DNA of 64,000 bases, from contig JAQFVV010012418.1 in NCBI GenBank assembly GCA_028023455.1, positions 9,111,244 to 9,175,243 on the forward strand. Reading direction: 5' to 3'. The stretch is from Epiperipatus broadwayi (lineage: Eukaryota > Onychophora > Udeonychophora > Euonychophora > Peripatidae). A program made the translations under genes and the position numbers. The notes under the pieces are model-generated. The model did not search any database, was not told the origin of the DNA, and saw nothing but the letters and a program-made list of their open reading frames with translations. Below, in pieces: positions 48,128-60,480 of the stretch; position 1 is the stretch's first letter, and each line of letters starts with the position of its first letter.

Positions 48128-48859
48128 ATGCTAAACATCTATTTTAACAATTAACCTATTATTGCACATAGAATGCTACCTTGTGTTTTAATAGAAATAA
48201 AATAAAACATGAATAAAACAAAATAAAATTATGATAGATTCAATAAAAGTTGAAACAATTGACTATTTAACATAACATATGCAGCACAGATAACAAACAT
48301 AACTTACACGTTATATATATATTAACTATATTTATTGAAGTTTTATAAATATTCATGTAATTATTTATTATACTTAATATAATACGTTTCATATATTTGT
48401 TTTCTTTTTGGATTTTTAATGTAACTTAAAGGTTTAATATTTTTTGTAGCATCTATTTTATGTCCATATATTAAAAATGTTAAAGCAGATTTACCATCGT
48501 GCCTATTAATTGCATTGTTATGTTCTTTGGTTCTTTTATCTATTTCTCTGTATGTTCGTAGTAAATCATATTGCAATGGACACAATTAATTTTATATGAT
48601 TCCTTTTTTATATCATCTCTTAATTTATAATTACATATTAATTTTTCTAAATTTTTACTATTTGACTATCCAATATTTATGTTATCAATATAATTTTGTT
48701 TTTTTATTAATGTATTGTACTGTCCATGGTATAATTAGGGTTTATATGATTTAATTATCTCGTATTCGGTGACTAAATTACGTTCAATCTATTAAATTTT
48801 TCACCAAAAAATTTCAGTGAATTTTATCAACAGAATTATCTTTTCTAGTCACACGACCC

Positions 48860-49960
48860 CCCCCCTTTCATTTAATATCACTAGTAGAATAATAGGAATG
48901 AGCAAGCCAGCTTTTAATTTTTTTGAAAGGCGCCAGGACTTCGCATGAAAGTCCATCCCCCCTTTATTCTATCAACTATTATTGTAAGTTATTTGAAATG
49001 ACCAGAGGACTGTATTTTACAGTATAGTATTGGCAATTTATGTACTCAGGTATTAATGTTTGAGTTTAATTAAATTTAAACTACTTGTAATTAACGACTA
49101 AATACTAACGTAAGTTATATACAAATTTATTAATACACAATGAAACATTATAATATCAATAAGAGAATAAATATCAGAGAAATAAATTGTGGCTAAGAAA
49201 TACTAATAAGATTTGATTTATTTATTAAATTTAATACAGCCTTTTATCACATTTAGAGTTCGAGGGAAAGTGATCACTTTTAATTATAATAAAGTCTCTT
49301 ACTGGTAAGTTTTAAAGTTCTCGTATCATCTTATATATTTCACCATGCATGGAATTATTCGGTGGGATCCGCGGTTCAATATCTTTGTCAATTGTAGATA
49401 GTCTAAGTTCCGTTATGAGATGGCTTCACTCGGAGATTTCATGACTTCCAGGGGAGCAACACCAGCAAATAAACTACTCAAGCATCTTAATACAACCTAA
49501 CACACTAGTGAGACTAAGTTTTCTTTTATTTCTATAGATTATCTGACGACTGAACTTTTTATCTCACTCTACTTTACTTTTGAAATGAAGATTCAGTAAG
49601 TAAGAAATGATGCAAGGTATGTTCTTTCTTTTTATAGTCTTTCCCCTTTTTTTAGTCTCTGTGCATCTCTGGTTAGCACCTGCTAACTTAAATAATATTT
49701 GAAATAATTTTGTCTTCAAAATCACACTTTTCCTTCCTCTTTCTTTGGTAACCATCTTTAATTATCGAAGGAATATTGTTGCAATACTGTTCTCTTTTGT
49801 CAGCTACCACTAAGTGCATAGTAATAAGAATTTGTTTTCTTTTCTTAATCAAAATAGATTTACATTCTCTCTCTCTCTCTTTCAAAAAAAAAAAAAAAAT
49901 GTATAAACACCCATCATTTAAAATAATCACTTAGATATTTTTTAAAAAAAAATTCTACTC
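48860..49960. other. Unidentified insertion splitting the Penelope copy
   Basis: Between the readable RT/linker and the GIY-YIG domain lies about 1.1 kb unlike either. It begins near a run of nine C (48856-48864) and contains a less AT-rich block at 49340-49500 (CACTCGGAGATTTCATGACT). It ends near a (CT)n-A(n) run at 49868-49899. No termini, frame or family recognised. Confidence 0.4.
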
Positions 49961-50460
49961 GAAAATTTAATTTCTAAATTGCCAATGCTAGTTGTACTAA
50001 CTCTAACATCGTACAGTATTATAAATTTTGAGATAATATAAAAAATTGATTCATTTTTTATCCAAAATATTGTTACAATCATCATTATAATAATTTTGTA
50101 TAAAAATATTATTCAATATAGATTTTTTACAATTAACAAGTATATTTTTAATACTTTTAGGGTTCTATCCATAATCTTTACATGATTCAATAAATTCTTT
50201 TGTAAATCAGCTACATTTTAATCTGTATTATATTTATCATTCCTATATTTAACAATTGTAATAATTTCTATCTTTTGTTACCATATGCTTGTTATGAATT
50301 GAGAGAAATAATTTTTCTTAATTTATCTTCAAACTCTATTTTTTTAAATTTAGTATTATGTATATCATTAAATTTTTCATAGCTCTTTTATCAATAATTA
50401 AAATATCGTCAACATATCTAGAATAATGTATTATTTCTTGACTAATTATTTTATTTTGTT

Positions 50461-50582
50461 TATTCATGTTTTATTTTGTTATTGTTGTTATTTTTATTTC
50501 TATTATAAAATATTAGATAGCGTTTTATGTTAAAATAGATGTTTAACTTTTGATAAGGGCATAAAAGTACATGCCAAAAAAG
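50461..50582 (+). mobile_element. Inverted Penelope 3' end with hammerhead-like motif
   Basis: It is similar, in opposite orientation, to the 3' UTR and end of the copy at 48.1-48.3 kb: TCATGTTTTATTTT, TTTATTTCTATTA, GTTAAAATAGATGTTTAA and then TTGATAAGGGCATAAAAGTA plus CATGCCAAAAAAG. It starts exactly where the minus-strand RT begins, so the third Penelope copy is capped by an inverted piece of the same family. Confidence 0.6.
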
Positions 50583-50599
50583 ATTCTGTGTAATTACTT

Positions 50600-53136
50600 A
50601 GGTGTTATATATATATTTTTATTATTCGTTATAATTTATAAGAAAAAACAGCATAATGACATTTTTGATGATGTACAATTAATTTATCTTGTTAGTCAAT
50701 TTACCATTATTCAAATGAGTGGTTATGATATTTCTTGGATGACTAGCATTATTCCAAGGCAGCTGACAGAAGGTTTCTTGAAATATATACATAGTATAAT
50801 TTGTCAATTTTTCATTTGGTATGGCCATCTAATAATAAATGATTTTCACATTGTAATTGGAGCTGACATCTTTTCAGATTTTTTTGTTACATATATATTT
50901 AATTTGATAACTTTTTTTTTTAGTTGATTAAATTGGTGCTTGATTGTACTTTAGCATGTATTTTGTCTCAATTTTGAACATCACCATATGGCATCCATAA
51001 AAAATAAATGTATATAATTATTACTGAATTTACTAAGCAGTTTTTTTAGCAATGAAAGCAATGTAAGAAGCATTGTATAGGAAGTTAATTGAATGCAATA
51101 AGTATTATTATATAAATGTGAAAGTTTGTTTGTGATTTTATAACTCGACAAATGTACCAATCTTGATGAATCTTATGTAATTTTCTTTTTTTTTTTTTGT
51201 ATAGAATTTTACTAGCCTATAAATTTTTGCTTTTTGGTACTTGTTTTTTTTTTTTAAAAAAATTATAATTTCTAATATAAAATATATGGAAAATCTATAT
51301 TATTAAATGTTTTCGAATGACATCATAAAAATGCAAAAAAAGAGAGCAGCATTGATTAAAAGATTACAGAGTTGGAAACATTTTAAAACAAAAAGTATAG
51401 TTTTTGGTAAAACAAGATAAAATTTGATTTTGTAAATATATTTTAAATTAATTAAATTGCATTTATACCACCTACTTAATTTGAATAATGGCAATTTAGA
51501 TCAGTTATAATAATTTGATAAACTTTTAGGCTTTCAGTTTAAATATATATTTAACATGTGTTGAAATAAAATTTAAAACGGAATGGCTACAGCAAGAGAA
51601 ATACTATTGAATTTGATATACATTTTCTATGAAATTGATACATTTTAGAGATGTCAATTTAAATATATTTAACATATGAAAAAATAAATTTTAAAATGCC
51701 ACAGGTTCAGCAACAGAAACATTACTGAATTTAATAAACTTTAACACTTCCCTTTAAGTATATTCTCATGTAAGTAAGTAAATTTTAAAATGGGGTATTT
51801 ACCTGATTTTAAAAATATTAATCTCAATTAATTACCTAAAATACTAATATATATATATTAAAAAAATAGATTAAATATAAAAAAATAAAAATAAGCACTA
51901 GAGATAGGCTCCCATTATTTATCTTATAAAATAATCTGCATTCCAAAAATTAATCCACTTATGACAAGAAATATATTGAATAAAAACATGAAAATATTTT
52001 ATATTTTAGCAAGTCAACAATAAAAAAAAAAGTAATCTATAAAGAAGTAATTGATTGTAGTAAGTGTATTAAATGAAAGCAATCCAAAAGAAATGAAATG
52101 CAGATATGAAATCAAATCCAAAATAAATAGGTTTTTTTTTTTGCACTGAAACTAATTTACAATAAGAAGTATATTTATATTAAATCAAAACCCTTGTAAT
52201 AAAAAATGTAATCCCAAAACTAATCTATTTATGAAAAGAATAACTTTATAGTCTTGATTCATATTCTTTCTAGAAATGTTCCAACATAAGTGATCAAGAG
52301 GTGACTGAAATAGTTTTTAAAAAGCACTCCCATTTTCTTTGAAATTTTGTAATAAGCCACAAGCAAAAAACATTTGATAAAGTGTGTTTGGGATTTCTTA
52401 CCACTGAGTCCATGGTGATTGATATTTGAAATCCCTTCGCATTTAAATTTGCATAAAATGGCCATTTGTTAGAGTTTATTATCAAGCCAGGTGTATGTTC
52501 TGTTCTTATTCTAATTGTAAATGAAAAAAATTCAACACTCTTGTAAAAACATTTAAAAAGTCAGCTCTTCATTTGGAAATTAGTAATAATCAAATACTGT
52601 GTTTGTTGTTACATTAGAATAGATTACATATGCCAGACTTGCTACTGCAATTACAATTATTTGTCCTGTTTTTGTAATAAGCAAACTTATATTTTAATCT
52701 TTTTTTGTTGGTTTTTTTACTTCTTATGGATTTTTTCACGAGTTCGTCTTTATGGCTCCATATTATGGATAGATTGACCAAAATTTAGGTATAATACATG
52801 TTAAAATAATGGTAATATATCTGTATACATATTTAATAATTGTGAAAAAGCAATGTATTTATCAATGGTAAGAAATACAAAACATTTAATAATTATGTAT
52901 TATTATATTTTTCCTATATTCAAATAAAGCAACCAAAAAGTGCTATATATAAAATAGCATTTCACCTGATTCTCTTTTGTAGTTGGATGTTAAAAGAATT
53001 GGCACAGTTAATAAAGGGGTTAGAAATAGCAAGCCTTGAATTATCTGATTAATATTTGACAATGAGCTTTCTAGAGTGTGCTTTGTTTTACATAAGTTTA
53101 AGCTCATTGCATTCATTTATTGATATATATATATAT
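50600..53136. other. No gene recognised
   Basis: AT-rich sequence; an open stretch at 50571-50924 is hydrophobic noise. Three partly similar blocks (around 51540-51760) share TTTAAAATATATTTAACAT-like and AGCAAGAGAAA/AGCAACAGAAA phrases, suggesting an old local duplication. It ends in a (TA)n run at 53122-53136. Confidence 0.45.
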
Positions 53137-55352
53137 TGTAACGATCCGGAGAAGGAGACTTCACGTAATCTGCACTACAGGGCACCATCTAGGCATTTGA
53201 ACCTAGAAAAATTTATAAAGTAGGCAGATACGTAAGTCAAAAAAAAAAATTTTTTTTTTTTTTTTAAATTTTGATTCCGGTCGTTAGCCCATGTCACTAG
53301 CTCAGTGGAATAGCAGAGATTAAATAATATAATATCTTATCTAATTATATTTCAATATTAAAATAAATAAATAAAATAAGCCACTGCCAGTAATTAACAT
53401 ACAAACATTTATTTATGCACATATATATAAGATTTAAAATTATTTTAGTATTAGTTTTACATTTTAACATTTAACATTATTTTTAACTTTACCTTAGATT
53501 TTAATTTACATTTTAATTTCTATTATATTATAAGTTTACATTTTAATTAAGTTCGCACAGATGGGATTATAAAAGCTTGTTTTAATATGTTGCTATAGAC
53601 CGGTTACATAGATTACACGGTTAAAAACATTTCAAAGTAAACATAAATGATCAAAATATAAAATCATTGATACTGGCAATTGCAGAGGGAAATATATAAG
53701 TAACCCAGTAGTAGTCACCATAAGATACTTGCATTGTCACCAATGACTTAAAAGACATCCGAATAAATACATTTTAGATACTCACCGTAAGGTATCATTA
53801 TTTATCGAATGTCTATATATTTTGATCAAATATGAAAAACCAAAACATACTTAACCGATAACCAATCCATGCAAGCGTCCATAAACAACTTAAATTTAAT
53901 GCATTTTTATTTAGGGTCGAGTATGAATAGACTACATAAATTTGCATTTGAAAATAAAATATTCTATCTCCATTTAACCTTAGGCTAAAATTCGCAGTCA
54001 AACTGGCATCAATCCATCTGATATATCGATGTATTCAATGTAATACGAAATACGGCGGCACCAAAAGTTAAGAGAAGAAATTGCCTCTCGTCAAATAGGA
54101 ATATGACATCTATCTGACAAGAAGAGCAATAAAAAAAAAACTCCATAGAAAGGAACTGCGCTCTGCATCTTATAATTCCTTCCATAGGCAAAACGGGAGA
54201 GTGCGGCGTATGAAGCGATTCTGCCAGTAGCGAATCTCCGACTACATCTACTAACTACATCAATATATCCAATCCATTGACCCAATTTAACAACGACACA
54301 AATAACCTAAGATTACCCTCCCCTAATATAACTTTACAAATCTATACAGCCATTCACGCCCGACTTAAGTTTAACATTTATATAATTAATTTAATGAAAA
54401 ACAAAAAAATCATGATAAAAACTTAAAGAACAAAAAATAAATAAATGGAAATGATTTTACATAAATAAGAAAAAAAATACATCAAATAACACTATTAATA
54501 AAGAATTTAGTTTGGTCAGATAGGATTCTATTTGTAACAATTAAATACTAGGAAAGTTTAAAATTTAAAGTTCTTAGTGTTTTCAAATTAATATTGTTCG
54601 TTATATTTTATAAAGTTCTTACGGTTTTAGAAATGTTCATCTTTTACAGTTGCTTGCCGTTTGAAATCCAGCGTTAAATTTCCCGATGATCCTGTGGTGG
54701 TCCTCTGAATATAAGAAAAGCGATGTTTCATTTTTCCATTTTATAACAACTGAAGGGATTGAACGTGCGTCTTTTTCAATCCCTTCTCCTTCACCTCCGC
54801 ACTAACACATATCTGTCACATCATAAATAATCAATAATAATCCCCCTAATAATTTCCAAACTTGTCCTTTTATATTACTTTGAAAGACTGACTTAACATT
54901 ACGTCATCGATGTGATGATCCTTTTCATTGAGGTCCGATTTCCCAATGGATTTATTTCATTTGCTAAAAGTTTCTATTGTTTTCCTATCTGACCGATGTT
55001 TTTACATTTAAATGCCCAAGGCTGGTTTACATTTGACTAATTAAATTTATCATTTCCATTTCTGATTAATTAACCTGTTTTCCAAATCAAAGATATATTT
55101 AAAGATAAATTTAAAGATATAATTTTATCTCCAAATCTTTTTAAAATTTAGTTTTAAACTACTTTTTCTTTAATAAAGTTTTATTTTAATAATTTTTCAT
55201 CATCTGTGCGATTTAATATATACGAGTTTAAGATGATATTTAATTTCAATTTTTAATTCTTAAAGAAAATTTTTAAATGCGAACTTTTTAATTTACTTTC
55301 ATGTTTAATAAATAAAAAAAAAACAATGTAACAAACGTCTGTGCTCGTTACA
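53137..55352 (+). mobile_element. Solo LTR, copy 1 (2.2 kb)
   Basis: It starts TGTAACGATCCGGAGAAGGA and ends CTGTGCTCGTTACA, the TG...CA form of an LTR with the TGTAACG/CGTTACA inverted tips common in Gypsy-type elements. A polyadenylation signal AATAAA lies at 55172-55177. Flanks are ATAT on both sides (53133-53136, 55353-55356), though within a (TA)n run. It is homologous over most of its length to 58303-60205. No primer-binding site or gag/pol follows, so it is a solo LTR. Orientation is inferred from the AATAAA position. A short inner-repeat DNA transposon is the alternative. Confidence 0.65.
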
Positions 55353-55361
55353 ATATATATA

Positions 55362-56700
55362 TGATAAAGATGTACCAGATGATTGAAAGAATGCAGTAAT
55401 AATATTAATATTTAAAACAGGTGATAAAGAAGATATTAAAAAATACAGACCTATCAGCCTTTTATCAGTTTAATACAAAATTTTTACCAAGATAATTACA
55501 ATTCATCTACAAAGCACATTGGATTTCCATCAACCAAAAGAACAAGCTGGATTTAAAAGTGGTTTTAGTACAGTAGATCATATTCAGGTATTGAGAAAAG
55601 TTATAGAAAGGACAAATGAATATGAGTTGCCATTATGTTTTGGATTTGTAGATTATGAAAAGGCATTTGATTCTATAAACATTTTTGATTCTATAAACAT
55701 TTCTTCAGTGATTAAAGCATTGGATCATCAAGGTATAGATCCAGGATATTGTCATATTTTAAAGAATATTTATAAAAATGCAACAGCAACAATTAGATTA
55801 CATAATGATACTGGGAAAGTCAACATTGAGACGGGTGTAAGACAGGGTGACTCCATATCTCCAAAACTTTTTACAGCAGTGCTGCAAAAAGTATTTTGTG
55901 GATTAAAATGGGAAACTAAAGGAGTGAAAGTAAATGGAGATTATTTAAGTCATTTAGATTTTGCAGGTGATGTAGTTGTTTTTCAAATAATGCTTCAGAG
56001 CTGCAGGAAATGTTGCAGGAGTTATCAGATGGAAGTAGGACTAAAGATAAATGTTAAAAAGATTAAAGTAATGTTTAATCGTTTTTCTCAAAATATGAAA
56101 ATAAAGATTGATTATGATGAATTAGAAGTTAACAGTTACAAATACCTTGGTCAAATTATTAATACAGATGGAAATATAATGGATGAAATTAATTGGTTGG
56201 AGTGCTTTTGGTAAAAATAATTTGATACTAAAAGGAAATATGCCTATGTGTTTGAAAAGGAAGGTTTTTAACAAATGTGTTTTGCCAGTTCTTATTTATG
56301 GATCTGAGACTTGAACACTTAATAGAAGAGCAATATAGAGACTTCGGACCACTCAAAGAAGTATGGAGAGATGCATGTTGGGAGTAACAAGAAGAGATCG
56401 AAAATGCAATGTATGGGTAAGAGAACAAACAGATGTTACTGACCTCACTGAAAAAATTAAAAGATTGAAGTGGAGTTGGGCTGGACATAGTGCTAGAGGA
56501 GATGATAATAGATGGACAATTGAAGTCTTAAACGGGATTCCAAGAGATTGTAAAAAACCCAGAAAGAGACCACATGTGAGATGGATGGATGAGATGAGAA
56601 AGTGTGCAGGGGTGATGTGGAGAAGAGAAGCTAAAGATCAAGAAGATGGATTGAACTTGGAGAGACTTTTATCCTGCAGTGTATAGATAATGATTATGAT
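55362..56700 (+). mobile_element. RTE-like LINE family A, copy 3 (5'-truncated)
   Basis: It begins GATAAAGATGTACCAGATGA, equivalent to position 11290 of the 10-kb copy, and is very similar to it. Frame 55519-56214 holds EQAGFKSGFSTVDHIQVLRK, FVDYEKAFDS and GVRQGDSISPKLF. Motif C reads HLDFAGDVVVF, with a catalytic Asp replaced by Gly. An 18-nt tandem duplication inserts FDSINI after motif A. A second frame, 56363-56686, covers the C-terminal TRRDRKCNVW...RKRPHVRWMDEMRKCAG. The 3' tail is near 56700. The 5' end abuts the solo LTR, which inserted into the AT repeat next to it. Confidence 0.88.
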
Positions 56701-56704
56701 ATAT

Positions 56705-58298
56705 TTATATCATGTATTTTATTTAAATTTTACATGTAACTAAAATACATCTTAGCAATAATATAATTTGTGATAATTTTCCATTGTTTGTTATTCTTTA
56801 ATACAAATTACTTTGCTACCTAATATTTGGAAGTATGCCATTTACTTAAATAATAAACTCATATTAAGATTTATATTATAAAATATTGCTGTTCTATACT
56901 AAGGATAAAATACATATCTAAAAATTAATAATAATTATACTTTTAGAAATATTATTTTCTCACTAAGCCAGAAGAGGGCAGTACTTTTTTTGTTTAATTG
57001 TTGAGAAACTAAGATTAGAGAATATTAAAATTCTTAATGACTTCTAAAGAGTAAAATTGCATGCAGAAGAGATGTAATGAATGAGGTAGTGGCAAGTGGC
57101 CAGTTAATAAAGGCAGTAATTATATAATAATCCAACAATCTAATACAACAATTCAACATGATTATTATTTGAATCTACCAGCTTGTTATGTGAGCTTTGA
57201 GTAATATCAGTTTTTTATACACAAGATAATCCTAACTTCAGACTCATAACAATAAAAGTCAAAATAGAAATCAGATTCAAATATAAACATCAAAAAAGAC
57301 CATCAAAGCAAGACAGTAATCAAATTAAATAAAACTGCAATAAAGTATTAAAGATTAAATGTAAAATACAAATCAAATACTTATATAATGCATTGCTAAA
57401 AATCAGCTTAGATTGTTAAGCAATGTCCTAGCAGAAAATTGATACCAATAAAAGATTAATCATGCTTTCCAATAATATCAATTACACCACAGCAAGCTAA
57501 GATTAAGAACTCAGGTTATGCAAGAATGTAAATATAAATTATTTCGTTATTACAAAACTTTACCAGTGCCCATTTCAGGGGATTATCACATATTATAAAA
57601 AATCATTTATCATTTGATATTAAACAACTAATATTAACTGTTTCTGTAATAAATATTTTAATATATGTAATCATGTGGAAGGAAGTTAATTTTCAACATA
57701 GATTGGTATTAAATTTACATGCTCTCATCTGTCAATAAGTGTTTTAAAAGCATAAGTGAATCACTTATGCTTAGAACTTATTCTTATATAAACCAACCCA
57801 TACTGACCGTGCTTAAATCAGGACTTGATCTTATTATAAGACTAATATTTCAACTGACAAATTATTTATACAAATTTAGTTTATATATTGCAGGAAGAGA
57901 AATAAATGTAAATGCCAAAGCACGAAACCATGGTCAGGGGTTTGGGGAGGGGTTCCTGACAGATATTTTAAGTGCTGGCTCTGGCTAAGCATTTATCATA
58001 AAGCTTCTAGAGGAATTGGCAATCCTCATTGTTTTTATAACTTACAAGCTTAAGAGATAGGGTCACATGATCTATGACTCTTATTTTGACTATTTAAATG
58101 ACTACTTATATTTTATACATTTTTCATTGGATTATATTTAACCATTTTTTATGTTTTTCATGCATATCTCAGAAACAAGTATGAAAGAATACTATATATA
58201 GCATATGTATATATATTTAAATTATGTATAATAAATATGATTTAGATTAGTAACTTAATTTAAATAATGTGTGACACTGTTTGAAATTAAATTGTTAT
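56705..58298. other. No gene recognised
   Basis: AT-rich, with a CTCF-like motif near 56968, a perfect palindrome at 57748-57772 and a G-rich hairpin at 57933-57960, described among the findings. Confidence 0.5.
57748..57772. repeat. Perfect 25-bp palindrome
   Basis: AAGCATAAGTGA and TCACTTATGCTT are exact reverse complements separated by a single A. It could be a protein-binding site or a cruciform-forming relic. Confidence 0.85.
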
Positions 58299-58302
58299 CC
58301 AT

Positions 58303-60205
58303 TATAACGGTCCGAAAGAATAAAAGTCTTAACGTATCTGCACTACAGGGCGCTACTAGGCATTTGAACCTAGAAAATTTATATAGTAGGCAGATACGTA
58401 AGTTAAAAAAAATTATTTTAATTTATTCTGACTGACCGTTAGCCCATTGTCACTAACTCAGCAGAGTAGTAGAAATTAAATAATAATGATATATATTATC
58501 AAAATATATTAATATATTTTTTTAAAAAAAGAATAAATAAGCCACTGCCAGTAATTAACACCCAAACATTTATTTACACATATATATAAGATTTAAAATT
58601 ATTTTAGAATAACTTTTACTTTGGATTTTAACTTGATTTTAGAATTTGATTTTACATTTTAACTTTTATAAGCTATTGTAAATTCACACATGAGTTTAGT
58701 ATTTTTATTTAGAATGTCGAGTATGAATAGACTACATAGATTGCATTTGAAAAGAAAATATTTTATCCCTAATTTAACCTTAGGCCAAAAGTTCACAGTT
58801 AAACCAACGTCAATCCATCTGATGTATCGATGTATTCAATGTAATACGAATACGACATCACAAATACCCAACCGTCAGGAATGTACATCTGAACAGCAGG
58901 GTTAACAGAAGAAATTGACTTTCGCCCAGACTAGGAATACTACATCTATCTGACGAGAAGAGCAATAAAAAAAAAACTCCATAGGAAAGGACTGCGTTAT
59001 TATCCCTTCCATAGGCAAAATGGGAGGGTGCAGCATATACTGCAATTCGCACATAGCGAATCTCGTATTACATCTACTAATTACACCAATATATCCAATC
59101 CATTGACCCAATTTAACTATGAAACAAATAACCCAAGATTACCCTACCCCAATAAAACTAATATAACTTTACAAATCTATATAGCCATTCACGCTGACTT
59201 AAGTTTAACATTTATATAATTTAGTTTAACGAAAAACAAAAATCATAAATAAAACTTAAAAGAACAAAAAAAAATAATAAATGGAAATGATTTTAAAAAA
59301 GAAATACATCAAATAAAAAGAATTAATAAATAATTTAGTTTGGTCAGATAGGAAATACTATTGCGATAATTTCTGAAAGGTTTAGAATTTAGAGTTTGTT
59401 TTGAAAATGTTCATAAAGTTCTTACGATTTTTAAAACGTTCATCTTTATCCATTGCTTGCAATTTTGAACGCGAATTCCCACGCCGTCCTGAAGAGATTT
59501 GTATCCAGTTAGCCGTTTTATTTATTCATCCGGAGGTCTTACTTTAGCTGGTCCTCAATGTAGAAAACGATGCCATTTCTCTTTCCTTTTAATGAGACTG
59601 AAAGGATTGAAGAGTGCGTCTTTTCAATCCCTTCTTCTTCAACTCCACACTAACACATATAGTCACATCTCTCCCAGCTCTTTCTTCACTCACTAAAAAT
59701 TTATTTCCAAACTTTTTCTTTTATATGTAACTTTCGGATCCAATGGACATTACGTCATCGATGATGATGATCCTTCCGTTGAGGTCCGATTCCCCGATGG
59801 ATTTCTTTCATTGGCCATTCTGTTCCTATTGTTTTTCCTCTCCTATCTGACCTTTGCTTATGCATTTTGAAATGCCCAAGGGCTGGTTTACTTTTACTAA
59901 TTAAAATTAATCATTTCCATTTTATATAATAGAATTAATTAAATTATTTTGCAAACTTAAAGATATATTTTTATCTCTAAATTTTTTTAAGTTTTTCCTT
60001 TTAAAATACTTTTTCTATTTTTAATAAAGTTTTATTTTAATAATTTTTTTCATCTGTGCGATTTTATATATATATACGATTTTAAGATAGAATTAATTTT
60101 CAATTTTTATGTCTTAAAAAAAAAAAGAAGTTTTTAAATGCGAACTTTTTATTTAATTTCATGTTTAATAAAAAAAATAATGTAACGGCGTATGTGCCCG
60201 TTACA
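58303..60205 (+). mobile_element. Solo LTR, copy 2 (1.9 kb)
   Basis: It starts TATAACGGTCCGAAAGAATA (the initial TG mutated to TA) and ends GTGCCCGTTACA. CCAT is duplicated exactly at 58299-58302 and 60206-60209. It shares with copy 1 the block CTGCACTACAGGGC, GGCATTTGAACCTAGAAAA, GTAGGCAGATACGTAAGT and the AATAAA near 60023. It lacks about 300 bp relative to copy 1. Different flanks show the two LTRs inserted independently rather than bounding one element. Confidence 0.72.
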
Positions 60206-60238
60206 CCATCAAAATTTATTCATATCATATATTCTAAC

Positions 60239-60480
60239 TAATATGGAATGAAAAAAAAGTTTTATCACTACAGGTGAAAAAATCTGTCATTTAAAATGAA
60301 AATTAATGTTAAACAGGGATGCATACTAGCCCCAATTTTATGACAGAAGTCTTAATAGTTTTTAGATAATTTTGTAAAGCAGACATTAAGATCTGATATA
60401 AGTTTGAAGGAATAGTTTTAATTTGAATAGATTAAAATCAAAACAAAGGTTTCATTTTCTTAACTTGTAGATTTATAGCA
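60239..60480 (+). pseudogene. Small LINE family B remnant
   Basis: One frame at about 60300-60345 reads KINVKQGCILAPIL before a stop, the motif B block of the second LINE family (compare 32.8 kb). Sequence on either side is too decayed to extend it. Confidence 0.4.

Larger units (their letters stand above)
48096..50465 (-). mobile_element. Penelope-like element, third copy, interrupted
   Basis: On the minus strand the element begins within the reverse transcriptase at about 50465 (IISQEIIHYSRYVDDILIID; YVDD at 50416-50405). Decayed RT and linker follow to about 49990. After roughly 1.1 kb of unrelated sequence the GIY-YIG nuclease resumes: YKINCVHCNMIYYE, then after a frameshift REIDKRTKEHNNAINR, and ALTFLIYGHKIDATKNIKPL up to 48361. 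This is the usual Y.G.T.R...R.KEH..A / GH.I pattern. The 3' UTR follows and ends in a hammerhead-like motif at 48127-48096. Stops and frameshifts throughout. Confidence 0.72.

Noticed and set aside
49564-49930. Minus-strand Lys/Arg-rich frames
   Set aside because: Low-complexity translation across a (CT)n/A(n) run; no family or splice support.
50571-50927. 118-codon plus-strand frame rich in Ile and Phe
   Set aside because: No motif; begins inside the Penelope hammerhead region and has noise-like composition.
53813-54285. Short minus-strand frames in the first LTR, partly shared with the second
   Set aside because: Shared because the LTRs are homologous; frames are not conserved between copies and resemble no protein.
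57719-57988. 89-codon plus-strand frame ending in a Gly-rich tail
   Set aside because: It runs through the perfect palindrome and G-rich hairpin; no domain and no conservation evidence.
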